From assembly GCA_009930125.1 (NCBI GenBank), contig RZYZ01000045.1:1-12285 (forward strand): a stretch of 12,285 bases of DNA, written 5' to 3'. Origin of the DNA: Clostridia bacterium. Lineage in GTDB: Bacteria > Bacillota > Clostridia > Clostridiales > Clostridiaceae. The position numbers and the translations under genes are program-made. Of this stretch, positions 1-6,557 are shown piece after piece (position 1 is the first letter of the stretch; each line of letters starts with the position of its first letter). The notes beneath the pieces were generated by a model. The model had not been told where the DNA came from and searched no databases. It saw only the letters and a program-made list of their open reading frames with translations.

Positions 1-27
1 TGTGTACAACAAGAATAAAATGCAACA

Positions 28-68
28 AAACAGCTAGAACCCTTGTATTAAGGTATTTCTAGCTGTTT
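28..68. repeat. Perfect 12-bp inverted repeat with an inner 4-bp stem
   Basis: AAACAGCTAGAA (28-39) is the exact reverse complement of 57-68. Inside it, CCTT (41-44) can pair with AAGG (50-53), which leaves GTATT as the apical loop. The RNA would be a long, stable hairpin on either strand. T runs next to the arms are short and interrupted, so it is a poor terminator on its own. No gene overlaps it. It may belong to the 3' untranslated region of a gene to the left, or form the 5' domain of a small RNA ending at the terminator at 121-144. The repeat is plain from the sequence; its role is not. Confidence 0.6.
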
Positions 69-120
69 ATGCTTCTTGCAACTGTCAAACTCGGGAAAAG
101 CCGCATAAACATTTTCACAC

Positions 121-144
121 TACAGCCTTCGGGCTGTATTTTTT
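121..144 (+). terminator. Intrinsic terminator with UUCG tetraloop
   Basis: TACAGCC (121-127) pairs with GGCTGTA (132-138) around a TTCG loop, and six T follow directly (139-144). This is a textbook rho-independent terminator on the + strand. It ends whatever is transcribed rightward from before the window, or a small RNA within the first 120 bases. It insulates the tsaE promoter that starts a few bases later. Confidence 0.85.
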
Positions 145-149
145 CGTGC

Positions 150-178
150 TTTAATTCCGTTACCGGTTACGTTATAAT
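150..178 (+). promoter_or_regulatory. Promoter of tsaE-tsaB-rimI
   Basis: A consensus TATAAT lies at 173-178, with a weak -35 candidate TTTAAT at 150-155, 17 bp away. It sits directly after a terminator and before the first gene of the operon. The expected transcript start near 185 would lie on or beyond the ATG at 184, which argues for the start at 211 for tsaE. Confidence 0.6.
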
Positions 179-210
179 GAAGAATGATTAAAATGAAGTA
201 TGGTGATAAA

Positions 211-672
211 ATGAAGACAAGAATTATGAATACGAACTCCGTCGAAGAGACCATGGAGATCGGCAGAAAAATCGGACAGCATATCACCCGGAGTGTTACG
301 GTCTGTCTGACAGGAGATCTGGGTACCGGGAAAACGCATTTCGCGAAAGGCTTTGCGGAAGGATTAGGCATCACTGATACCATCACCTCCCCTACTTTTA
401 CCATCGTCAACGAGTATCATGAGGGAAGAATCCCTTTCTACCATTTTGATGTATACAGAGTGAATGACATCGACGAAATCCTGCAGGTGGGGTTCGAGGA
501 ATATGTATACGGAAATGGAGTCACACTCATTGAATGGGCTGATATGATTGAACCGATTCTGCCGGATGAATTCATTCATGTGAAAATCGAAAAAACAGAT
601 AACGAAAACGAAAGAAAAATCACGCTGAAGTCATTCGGTAGAGAGTATGACTTTCTGGAGGAAATGGAATGA
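211..672 (+). CDS. tsaE: tRNA t6A modification ATPase TsaE
   Basis: TsaE is the ATPase that works with TsaB and TsaD to make N6-threonylcarbamoyladenosine at position 37 of ANN-decoding tRNAs. From the start used here the protein has 153 residues, normal for the family. Visible features are Walker A GDLGTGKT (35-42), SPTFT (60-64), HFDVYR (78-83) and GVTLIEWAD (103-111), all family hallmarks. I chose ATG 211 because GGTGAT lies just upstream. The in-frame ATGs at 184 and 193 fall at or almost at the predicted transcript start. The stop overlaps the tsaB start as ATGA, so translation is probably coupled. It is the first gene of the tsaE-tsaB-rimI operon. Confidence 0.95.
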   Translation: MKTRIMNTNSVEETMEIGRKIGQHITRSVTVCLTGDLGTGKTHFAKGFAEGLGITDTITSPTFTIVNEYHEGRIPFYHFDVYRVNDIDEILQVGFEEYVYGNGVTLIEWADMIEPILPDEFIHVKIEKTDNENERKITLKSFGREYDFLEEME

Positions 673-1376
673 AAATATTAAGTATCGATACTTCATCCAA
701 CAACTGCTCTGTGGCTGTGGTGGATGAGAAAGCCATGCTGGGAGAAATCAACGTCAATTACAATCTGCAGCATTCTGTGCTTCTGATGCCGCTCATAGAA
801 GAGCTGCTGATGCGGCTTGACCTGAAGGTGAAGGAATTGGATGCACTGACCCTTTCAACAGGCCCTGGGTCCTTCACAGGCCTTAGAATCGGTCTGTCTG
901 CAGCGAAAGGACTGGCGCTGGGCGCAGACCTTCCTATTTTCGCTTCTGATGCCCTCTCCATACTCGCCTACGGCGTATATGGATTCAGCGGGATCCTTGT
1001 ACCTATGGTGGATGCGCTGAGGGGTGGTTTCTATACAGGACTTTACACCTTCCACAACGGAAAGCTTGTAACACTCATGGAACCGTCCATTCTTTCTCTG
1101 GAAGAAGTGAAGCAGAAACTGGAGAACGAAGAAAGAGACATTCTGATTCTGGGTGACATCGTAGACAAAATCGGTGAAGAAGAGCTGAAATTCAAGGAGA
1201 ATGTATCCATTGCCCATGCTTCACTGAACATTCCGAAGGCCAGCAATATCCCCTACCTTCTATGGGATCGAATCCAGTCAGGTGATTCTGACGATATACA
1301 TAATCTGGTTCCAGTCTATATGCGAAAAAGTCAGGCTGAATATGAATATGAGAAAAAGATCGGTATGCTCAAATGA
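669..1376 (+). CDS. tsaB: tRNA t6A modification scaffold protein TsaB
   Basis: TsaB (formerly YeaZ) is an inactive relative of TsaD. It forms a heterodimer with it and recruits TsaE during transfer of the threonylcarbamoyl group to A37 of tRNA. The 235-residue product starts MKILSIDTS, the usual opening of the ASKHA fold. It carries the family signature GPGSFTGLRIG at residues 65-75. GGAGG at 657-661 gives a 7-base spacing to the start. Both ends overlap neighbours by ATGA: the tsaE stop upstream and the rimI start downstream. The C-terminal half is less conserved, as is usual for TsaB. Its catalytic partner TsaD is not in this window. Confidence 0.95.
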   Translation: MKILSIDTSSNNCSVAVVDEKAMLGEINVNYNLQHSVLLMPLIEELLMRLDLKVKELDALTLSTGPGSFTGLRIGLSAAKGLALGADLPIFASDALSILAYGVYGFSGILVPMVDALRGGFYTGLYTFHNGKLVTLMEPSILSLEEVKQKLENEERDILILGDIVDKIGEEELKFKENVSIAHASLNIPKASNIPYLLWDRIQSGDSDDIHNLVPVYMRKSQAEYEYEKKIGMLK

Positions 1377-1816
1377 ATCTGATGGTAGATATCACCGAAA
1401 TGAAACCTCAGCATGTGAATGAAGTCTACAGCATATCTGAAGAAGCGTTCCCTCTTCCCTGGGCCAAGGATGAACTTGTAAGGGAAACCGCCAATCCCAA
1501 CGCACTGAACCTAGTTGCTCTCTATGAAGGAAAGGTTGTCGGGTATGTTCAATGCTGGTATACCCTAGACAGCGCTGACATCATCAATGTGGCCGTTGCC
1601 GGTGCATACAAAAGGCAGGGGGTCGGTCACAGACTGGTCAGGGACCTCATTCTGCATCTTAAGGAAAGAAGTGTGGAAAATGTATTTCTTGAGGTCCGGG
1701 TCAGTAATCTGCCGGCTCAGAAACTCTACAAGTCTATGGGCTTCATCACTCTCAGTAAAAGAGAACGCTATTATGTCAATGGTGAGGATGCACTGGTGAT
1801 GAATCTGCAGATCTGA
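1373..1816 (+). CDS. rimI: Ribosomal protein alanine N-acetyltransferase RimI
   Basis: RimI is a GNAT-fold acetyltransferase that acetylates the N-terminal alanine of ribosomal protein bS18 using acetyl-CoA; some homologues act more widely. The 147-residue product has the acetyl-CoA loop RQGVG at 81-85. The conserved stretch LEVRVSNLPAQKLY is followed by SMGF (106-124), and ERYY comes near residues 131-134, as in RimI. It is the last gene of the operon, with an ATGA overlap to tsaB and a weak ribosome binding site, so it probably depends on translational coupling. An in-frame ATG at 1382 is an alternative start. The tsaB-rimI pairing is common in bacteria and supports RimI over a generic GNAT enzyme. 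Confidence 0.9.
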   Translation: MNLMVDITEMKPQHVNEVYSISEEAFPLPWAKDELVRETANPNALNLVALYEGKVVGYVQCWYTLDSADIINVAVAGAYKRQGVGHRLVRDLILHLKERSVENVFLEVRVSNLPAQKLYKSMGFITLSKRERYYVNGEDALVMNLQI

Positions 1817-1835
1817 GTAGATTTCAAGAAAAAAC

Positions 1836-1879
1836 AAACAGCCTCTTCAGAATTCGAGATTTCTGAAGAGGCTGTTTTT
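1836..1879. terminator. Bidirectional terminator between rimI and ribU
   Basis: A perfect 17-bp stem is formed by 1836-1852 and 1861-1877 (core ACAGCCTCTTCAGAA) with an 8-base loop. On the + strand it leads into TTTTT (1875-1879). On the - strand the A-rich flank at 1828-1838 supplies an interrupted U tract. It lies between two convergent genes and can end both. Confidence 0.92.
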
Positions 1880-1898
1880 CTATTTATTCATTTTTCTT

Positions 1899-2495
1899 TC
1901 AGACTGCTTTGTGAAGCTTTGGGTAGCTTTTCTGAAATCGGGCTTCCTTATTGATCAGGGAAGCTACGCGATCATAGAAGAGAATCCCTACACCTGAGAT
2001 GATTATTCCCTTGATGAAATTGAATACCGGAATGCCGAAGAACATATAGGATCTGAACATTTCAGCTTCCATGCCTCCTGGGAAATACAGTGGAATCAGG
2101 ATGTAGTAGTTTGCAAGCATAGCCAGAGGAACCATCACAATGGATCCAAGCAGTGCACCTAAGATGGCACCTTTTCTGGTTTTGAACTTCTTGAACACCA
2201 TGGAAGCGGCAAATACGTAGGAACCTACAACAATGATGTTTGCGAGCTGTCCTACCCCACCAGTGGAACTTCCCTTAATCATGATGACCAGCAGGTTTTT
2301 CAGAATTTCCACACCGACTCCAACCAAAGGACCGAATGCGAATCCGCTGAGAAGAACCGGTACTGCCGAAAGATCGACTTTCAGCCATGGGAAGGCAGGC
2401 AGGATCGGGAATTCAAAATAGGTCAGAATGAATCCCAGTGTCATAAGAAGTGCAGCCTTGACGATGATGTTGGTTTTTTTTGATATGTTTACCAT
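1899..2495 (-). CDS. ribU: Riboflavin ECF transporter substrate-binding subunit RibU
   Basis: RibU is the membrane S component that binds riboflavin and imports it with the shared ECF energising module (EcfA, EcfA', EcfT), which is not encoded here. The 198-residue protein is strongly hydrophobic with about six membrane segments. Near the N-terminus FPILPAFPWLKVDLSAVP is followed by GFAFGP, and then KN (about residues 29-67) and GQLANI further on. These match the conserved RibU pattern. AGGAGGGG at 2503-2510 gives a clear start. Upstream on the same strand lie a terminator, an FMN aptamer and a strong promoter, so FMN should shut expression off. That control confirms the substrate assignment. 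Confidence 0.93.
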   Translation of the reverse strand: MVNISKKTNIIVKAALLMTLGFILTYFEFPILPAFPWLKVDLSAVPVLLSGFAFGPLVGVGVEILKNLLVIMIKGSSTGGVGQLANIIVVGSYVFAASMVFKKFKTRKGAILGALLGSIVMVPLAMLANYYILIPLYFPGGMEAEMFRSYMFFGIPVFNFIKGIIISGVGILFYDRVASLINKEARFQKSYPKLHKAV

Positions 2496-2540
2496 GAGTA
2501 AACCCCTCCTAAAGATTGCTATCTCCAGAAGATTGCTTAG

Positions 2541-2571
2541 AAAAAAGCCCTGATTTCATAGAAATCAGGGC
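2541..2571 (-). terminator. Intrinsic terminator of the FMN riboswitch
   Basis: On the - strand GCCCTGATTTC (2571-2561) pairs perfectly with GAAATCAGGGC (2557-2547) across a 3-base loop, followed by six T (2546-2541). It lies between the aptamer and the ribU ribosome binding site, where an expression platform should be. Its 5' arm can also pair with the aptamer's 5' edge, giving the alternative antiterminated fold. Confidence 0.93.
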
Positions 2572-2589
2572 GCAAAAGCTAAAACAATC

Positions 2590-2698
2590 ATTCTTCTTCC
2601 ATCCAGACTTTAACTGTCGGCTTCGGAGTTACACCGAATCAACCTTGCGGTTCGTGGGCTATACCACCGGTGGGGAATCACACCCCGCCCTGAAGACG
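2590..2698 (-). promoter_or_regulatory. FMN riboswitch (RFN element) controlling ribU
   Basis: Read on the - strand the conserved RFN blocks appear in order: GTCTTCAGGGCGGGGTG, ATTCCCCACCGGTGGT, AGCCCACGA, GATTCGGTG, AACTCCGAAGCCGACAGT, and TAAAGTCTGGATGGAAGAAG. The ends GTCTTC and GAAGAAG close helix P1. RFN aptamers bind flavin mononucleotide and repress riboflavin synthesis or uptake genes. Here a terminator and ribU follow directly, so the predicted logic is transcription termination when FMN is plentiful. The outer boundaries are accurate to a few bases. Confidence 0.95.
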
Positions 2699-2717
2699 CT
2701 ATTTAATTTACAATTAG

Positions 2718-2746
2718 ATAGTACCACGTTGTTATTATTATGTCAA
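2718..2746 (-). promoter_or_regulatory. Strong sigma-A promoter of the ribU riboswitch transcript
   Basis: On the - strand a perfect -35 TTGACA (2746-2741) and -10 TACTAT (2723-2718) are separated by 17 bp, with TGG before the -10 as an extended element. The predicted transcript starts near 2711, just ahead of the FMN aptamer. Confidence 0.85.
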
Positions 2747-2769
2747 TAGGACCTGGATTATGGTACAAT
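2741..2769 (+). promoter_or_regulatory. Divergent extended -10 promoter for the 94-residue gene
   Basis: TGG followed by TACAAT (2761-2769) forms an extended -10. The hexamer 17 bp upstream, TGTCAA at 2741-2746, is a poor -35 and is the same DNA that provides the -35 of the opposite ribU promoter. The two polymerases would therefore compete for this site. The transcript would start near 2776, leaving a leader of about 60 bases. Confidence 0.6.
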
Positions 2770-2836
2770 TATTATGAAAATGGATGATCGAATCCATGGT
2801 TGCTTGCCAGTCATTTCGCATCGGGAGGATTCCACT

Positions 2837-3121
2837 ATGAAATCAGCAATGAAAATACAGATTCTGGAAGAAGGAAGAAAGCTTCTGGATACTTTTACAC
2901 TCTCCTACCCTTATGGATTATACAAAGATTCCTATTACTCGACGACCTATGATGAGCTGTCCAGATGGCTGAGACAGACCATCTCCTATTACAAAGAATC
3001 CTCTCCACTGAAGCAGGAGGATCCCCTGGTCGTATATCTCAATTCCTTCAGAGGCAAGCTGGGCAATATTGACCGCAGAGAATTCCAGCACATACTGACA
3101 CAGCTGAGCGAAACAGAATAA
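2837..3121 (+). CDS. Small unrecognised soluble protein, 94 residues
   Basis: I do not recognise this family. ATG 2837 is preferred because GGGAGGA (2823-2829) sits 7 bases upstream. An in-frame ATG at 2774 would lie right at the predicted transcript start and has no ribosome binding site. The product has no membrane segment or signal peptide and is rich in aromatic and charged residues (PYGLYKDSYYSTTYDEL, then SRWLRQ). It looks mostly helical, with a C-terminal part RREFQHILTQLSETE. It stands alone between the divergent ribU control region and a hairpin at 3130-3164, so its neighbours say little about its role. Good ribosome binding site, promoter and terminator placement support it as a real gene. 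Confidence 0.75.
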   Translation: MKSAMKIQILEEGRKLLDTFTLSYPYGLYKDSYYSTTYDELSRWLRQTISYYKESSPLKQEDPLVVYLNSFRGKLGNIDRREFQHILTQLSETE

Positions 3122-3129
3122 CCCTTGAA

Positions 3130-3164
3130 AATAGACAGGAGCATCTTACATGCCCCTGTCTATT
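3130..3164. terminator. Probable bidirectional terminator
   Basis: AATAGACAGG (3130-3139) pairs exactly with CCTGTCTATT (3155-3164), and an inner GCAT/ATGC stem (3141-3144 with 3150-3153) extends it across one mismatch. The T tracts are short on both strands (TATTATATT on +, TATTTTC on -). It lies between the converging 94-residue gene and tex and probably ends both, with moderate strength. Confidence 0.65.
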
Positions 3165-3183
3165 ATATTCCTTCAGATTCAGT

Positions 3184-5355
3184 TCAGGAATTCTCTTTTG
3201 CTGTTTTCTGATCCTTATTGAGTCCTTTCATGCTTAAGCTGATTCTCTTTCTCTTCAGATCCACAGAAAGCACTCTCACATCCACCACATCTCCGGACCG
3301 TATGAAGGTGAGCGGGTTGGTGACATAGCTTGTGGAAAGCTCGCTCTTATGAACCAGACCGTCCTGATGGACACCGATATCGATGAATGCGCCGAAATCC
3401 GCCACATTTCTCACGACACCCGAAAGCACCATGCCTTCGGTGAGGTCCTTCAGTTCAATGACACCTTTCCTGAATACAGGCTTGGGGAGATCTTCTCGGG
3501 GGTCTCGGCCAGGCTTCTGAAGCTCTTTTATGATGTCCTTCACTGTTGGTTCTCCAAGACCGGTAAGATCACAGAGCGCTTTCAGACCAAAGGCTTTCGC
3601 TTTCTCTTCGATGTCGCTTAATCCCTGTGAGGACAGCTTCTTCTTGTCATATCCAAGCTCTTTCAGAATCAGATAGGCAGCCTGATAGGATTCAGGGTGC
3701 ACGCCTGTCGTATCGAGAAAATCTTTTCCTTCTCTGATTCTAAGAAATCCTGCACATTGCTCGAAGGCTTTGTCTCCAAGTCTCTTCACTTTCTTGAGCT
3801 CTTTTCTTGATGTGAACTTCCCGGTTTCATCTCTGTAGGCCACGATGTTTTCCGCTATGGTCTTGTTGATGCCCGAAACATAGGATAGCAGGGCCGGTGT
3901 CGCCACATTGAGATCCACCCCCACCTTATTGACCGTATCTTCCACTACACCGGACAAGGAAGCGTCCAGTTTCTTCTTGTTCATGTCGTGCTGGTATTGT
4001 CCTACGCCGATGGACTTCGGATCGATTTTGACCAGTTCCGCCAGTGGATCCTGCAGTCTTCTGGCGATGGAAATAGCGCCACGCACCGTGACGTCCAGAT
4101 CAGGATACTCCTCATTGGCGATTTTGGAAGCGCTGTACACAGATGCGCCGGCTTCGTTGGTAATCACATAGGAAAGATCGATGTTCTCCGCTTTGAGTTC
4201 TTCAATCAGTTCCATGAGTACCAGTTCTGATTCTCTGGACGCGGTGCCGTTGCCCAGAGATATGACTTTCACATCGTACTTGCGGATGAGATCCTTCAGG
4301 ATTCTTTTGGTGCCTTTTATGTCCTGTCTGGGCATGGTGGGATAGACCGTTGCGGTATCCAGATATTTCCCCGTTTCATCGAGAACAGCAACCTTGCATC
4401 CTGTTCTGAATCCCGGATCATAGCCCATGACACTGTAGCCTCGTATAGGCGGCTGAAGTAGAAGAGATTTCAGATTCTCCTTGAATACATCAATGGAAGA
4501 GTTCTCGGCACGTTCCGTCAGGGTGTTTCGAAGTTCTCTTTCCAGAGAAGGCAGAATCAGACGCTTCAATGCATCAGAGGCTGTTGCGTGAATCACTTCA
4601 TTGCAGGAAGCATCCTTTGTGACATATCTGCCCATGATGGCTCTGTGAGCTCTTGTCTCATCCACCGCAACAGTGACTTTAAGTATTCCTTCTTTTTCTC
4701 CTCTGTTGATGGCCAGAATTCTGTGACTTGGCATTCTCAGAGCGAATTCGCTTCTGTCATAATACATTTCATAAGCTGTGTTTTCCTTGTCCCCTGAGGT
4801 TTTCAGCTCTGCAGTCTTCACATACACATTTCTCAGCATGCCCTTCAGATCCGCATCTTCCGACATGATCTCGGCAATGATGTCACCAGCGAGTTTCATG
4901 GCATCCTCTACAGTTGCCACTTCCTCTGTGATGAAATCCTTCGCCTTTTCCGCAGGACTTTTCCCTCCACTGAGGATATAGTCCGCTAAAGGCTCCAGGC
5001 CCTTTTCTCTGGCGATGGTCCCGCGGGTTCTTTTCTTTGGTCTGAAAGGAAGATAGATGTCATCAAGCCTTGTGATGGTCTCCGCTTTTTCTATATCCTT
5101 TTTCAGGTCTTCCGTAAGATTGTCCTGCTCTGTGAGTAGCCTCAGGATGTCTTCCTTTTTCTGCTGCAGTCCTCTCAGGTACTCCAGTCTTTCATGAAGA
5201 TCACGGATCACATGGTCTTCCAGAGAACCGGTGGCTTCTTTTCGATATCTGGCGATGAAGGGAACCGTGGCTCCTTCATCCAGAAGTTTCACCGTCCCTT
5301 CCACCTGGTCTCTTCTGACATTGAGTTCTTTTGCAATTCTATCAATTATATTCAT
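3184..5355 (-). CDS. tex: Tex-family RNA-binding transcription accessory protein
   Basis: Tex is a cytoplasmic nucleic-acid-binding protein linked to transcription and RNA metabolism; its exact biochemical role is not settled. The 723-residue length is typical. In order I see an N-terminal helical region with the family stretch GATVPFIARYRKEATG (about residues 28-43), a YqgF/RNase H-like domain beginning MGYDPGFRTG, and helix-hairpin-helix segments around NVATPALLSYVSGIN and KLGDKAF-like text (here KRLGDKAFEQCAGFLRI). A C-terminal S1 domain follows at about 640-710 (GMVLSGVVRNVADFGAFIDI, ending RKRISLSMKGL). The start lies 14 bases after the prfB stop. Its AGGAG site, at 5367-5371, overlaps that stop codon, so tex is likely cotranscribed and coupled with prfB. 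Confidence 0.95.
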   Translation of the reverse strand: MNIIDRIAKELNVRRDQVEGTVKLLDEGATVPFIARYRKEATGSLEDHVIRDLHERLEYLRGLQQKKEDILRLLTEQDNLTEDLKKDIEKAETITRLDDIYLPFRPKKRTRGTIAREKGLEPLADYILSGGKSPAEKAKDFITEEVATVEDAMKLAGDIIAEIMSEDADLKGMLRNVYVKTAELKTSGDKENTAYEMYYDRSEFALRMPSHRILAINRGEKEGILKVTVAVDETRAHRAIMGRYVTKDASCNEVIHATASDALKRLILPSLERELRNTLTERAENSSIDVFKENLKSLLLQPPIRGYSVMGYDPGFRTGCKVAVLDETGKYLDTATVYPTMPRQDIKGTKRILKDLIRKYDVKVISLGNGTASRESELVLMELIEELKAENIDLSYVITNEAGASVYSASKIANEEYPDLDVTVRGAISIARRLQDPLAELVKIDPKSIGVGQYQHDMNKKKLDASLSGVVEDTVNKVGVDLNVATPALLSYVSGINKTIAENIVAYRDETGKFTSRKELKKVKRLGDKAFEQCAGFLRIREGKDFLDTTGVHPESYQAAYLILKELGYDKKKLSSQGLSDIEEKAKAFGLKALCDLTGLGEPTVKDIIKELQKPGRDPREDLPKPVFRKGVIELKDLTEGMVLSGVVRNVADFGAFIDIGVHQDGLVHKSELSTSYVTNPLTFIRSGDVVDVRVLSVDLKRKRISLSMKGLNKDQKTAKENS

Positions 5356-5369
5356 ATTAAGTATTTCTC

Positions 5370-6489
5370 CTACTCCGCTTTCAGGCTTCCGCTGCTGTTC
5401 TGTTTCAAATACGCACTGATGAAGAGATCGAGGTCTCCATCCATGACGCTGTCCACGTTCGCGTCTTCTGCTAAGGTTCTGTGGTCTTTCACGAGATTAT
5501 AGGGATTGAACACATAACTCCTGATCTGGCTGCCCCAGCCCACATCCTTCATTTCACCCGTGATGTCCTCGATCTTTTCCTTGTTCAGTCTTTCCTTTAT
5601 TTCGATAAGTTTGGCCTTCAGCATCTTCATGGCTGTTTCCTTGTTCTGCACCTGACTTCTCTCATTCTGACAGGTGACGACAATTCCTGTGGGAAGATGG
5701 GTAATACGGACGGCAGAGTCTGTCGTATTGACATGCTGCCCCCCTGCACCGGTACTTCTGTAGGTGTCGATTCTCAGTTCATCGTCTTTGATCACCACTT
5801 CACTGTCATCTTCGAGCATCGGCACAGCTTCCACCGAGGCGAAACTCGTCTGACGCTTTCCACTGGAGTTGAAAGGAGAAATTCTCACCAGTCTGTGGAT
5901 GCCTTTCTCCGCCTTGAGATATCCATAGGCATAAGGCCCTTCGATTTTCAGGGAAGCATCCCGTATGCCTGCTTCATCACCTTCGATGAGATTCACCAGT
6001 TCCACCTTGTAGCCTTTCTTTTCCGCCCATCGGGTATACATTCTGAGCAGCATGGAAGTCCAGTCCTGAGCATCCGTACCCCCTACTCCGCTTTTCAGGG
6101 TCAGAATCACATCATTGTGGTCATACTTTCCGGATAGGAGAACACGCAGATGCATGGCTTCCACACCTTTTTTCAGTTCTCTCACTTCACGCAGCAGATC
6201 TTCCTGCATGGATTCATCCTCTTCAGACAGCTCCATCATCATCATGGCATCCTCTACGCGTTCTGAAAGGTCCTGGTATTCCTTGATCACATTTTCAATA
6301 TTCTTTTCTTCCTGGGTGATTTTCTTTGCGTTTTCAAGATCTTCCCAGAAGCTCTGCTCCTGCATCTTGAAAATCAGTTCCTCTCTTCTTCTGGATAAGG
6401 CTTCGATGTCAAAGAGACACCCGGATTTCATCCAGTGATTCTTTGAAGTTTTTCAGTTCATTGACTGCTTCTACCATCTTCGGTAACAT
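5370..6489 (-). CDS. prfB: Peptide chain release factor 2 (programmed +1 frameshift)
   Basis: RF2 recognises UAA and UGA stop codons in the ribosomal A site and triggers peptide release. It is made from two frames. A 26-codon leader frame (starting MLPKMVEAVNEL at 6489) ends in CTT TGA at 6414-6409. A +1 shift then reads GAC and continues to 5370, giving 372 residues, close to the 365 of E. coli RF2. In full-length numbering the stop-codon tripeptide SPF is at 204-206 and the catalytic GGQ at 249-251. The ATG at 6431 lies in the shifted frame and is not the real start. AGGAG at 6502-6498 sits 8 bases before ATG 6489. The gene lies between secA and tex. Confidence 0.95.
6408..6424 (-). promoter_or_regulatory. 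prfB programmed +1 frameshift signal
   Basis: On the - strand CCGGGTGTCTCTTTGAC contains the slippery CTT, the in-frame UGA stop and the favourable following C. GGGTG sits where the internal Shine-Dalgarno-like element is found in RF2 genes (E. coli AGGGGGTATCTTTGAC). Low RF2 slows reading of UGA and favours the shift, so RF2 controls its own level. GGGTG is a weaker match to anti-SD than GGGGG. Confidence 0.95.
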
Positions 6490-6521
6490 TTTCATCACTC
6501 CTAAACATTCATTTCATTTCA

Positions 6522-6549
6522 AAATAGACCTGGTTGCCCAAGTCTATTT
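6522..6549 (-). terminator. secA-prfB intergenic hairpin, partial terminator
   Basis: In the - strand RNA AAATAGACTTGG (6549-6538) pairs with CCAGGTCTATTT (6533-6522), with one G-U pair and a GCAA tetraloop (GNRA type). Only one more T follows the stem, so the U tract is mostly within the helix. It lies 8 bases after the secA stop. It may protect the secA 3' end or trim readthrough into prfB rather than stop it completely, because I see no convincing separate prfB promoter after it. Confidence 0.65.
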
Positions 6550-6557
6550 GATATTTT

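Noticed and set aside
1..80. tracrRNA or CRISPR-related sequence, because CAAAACAGC and TTAAGG loosely resemble a tracrRNA anti-repeat
   Set aside because: The segment folds on itself as a perfect inverted repeat. No repeat array or cas gene is in the window, and the resemblance is only a few bases.
2516..2749. + strand open frame of 77 codons upstream of the 94-residue gene
   Set aside because: It covers the FMN aptamer and terminator of ribU on the other strand and has no supported translation signal.
5481..6137. Long + strand open frame of 218 codons opposite prfB
   Set aside because: It lies wholly antisense to RF2, whose SPF and GGQ motifs are intact. It has no ribosome binding site and low-complexity His/Phe-rich content typical of a shadow frame.
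5370..6431. RF2 starting at ATG 6431
   Set aside because: This ATG is in the +1 frame within the leader coding region and lacks a ribosome binding site. The true start is 6489 with a frameshift at CTT TGA C.
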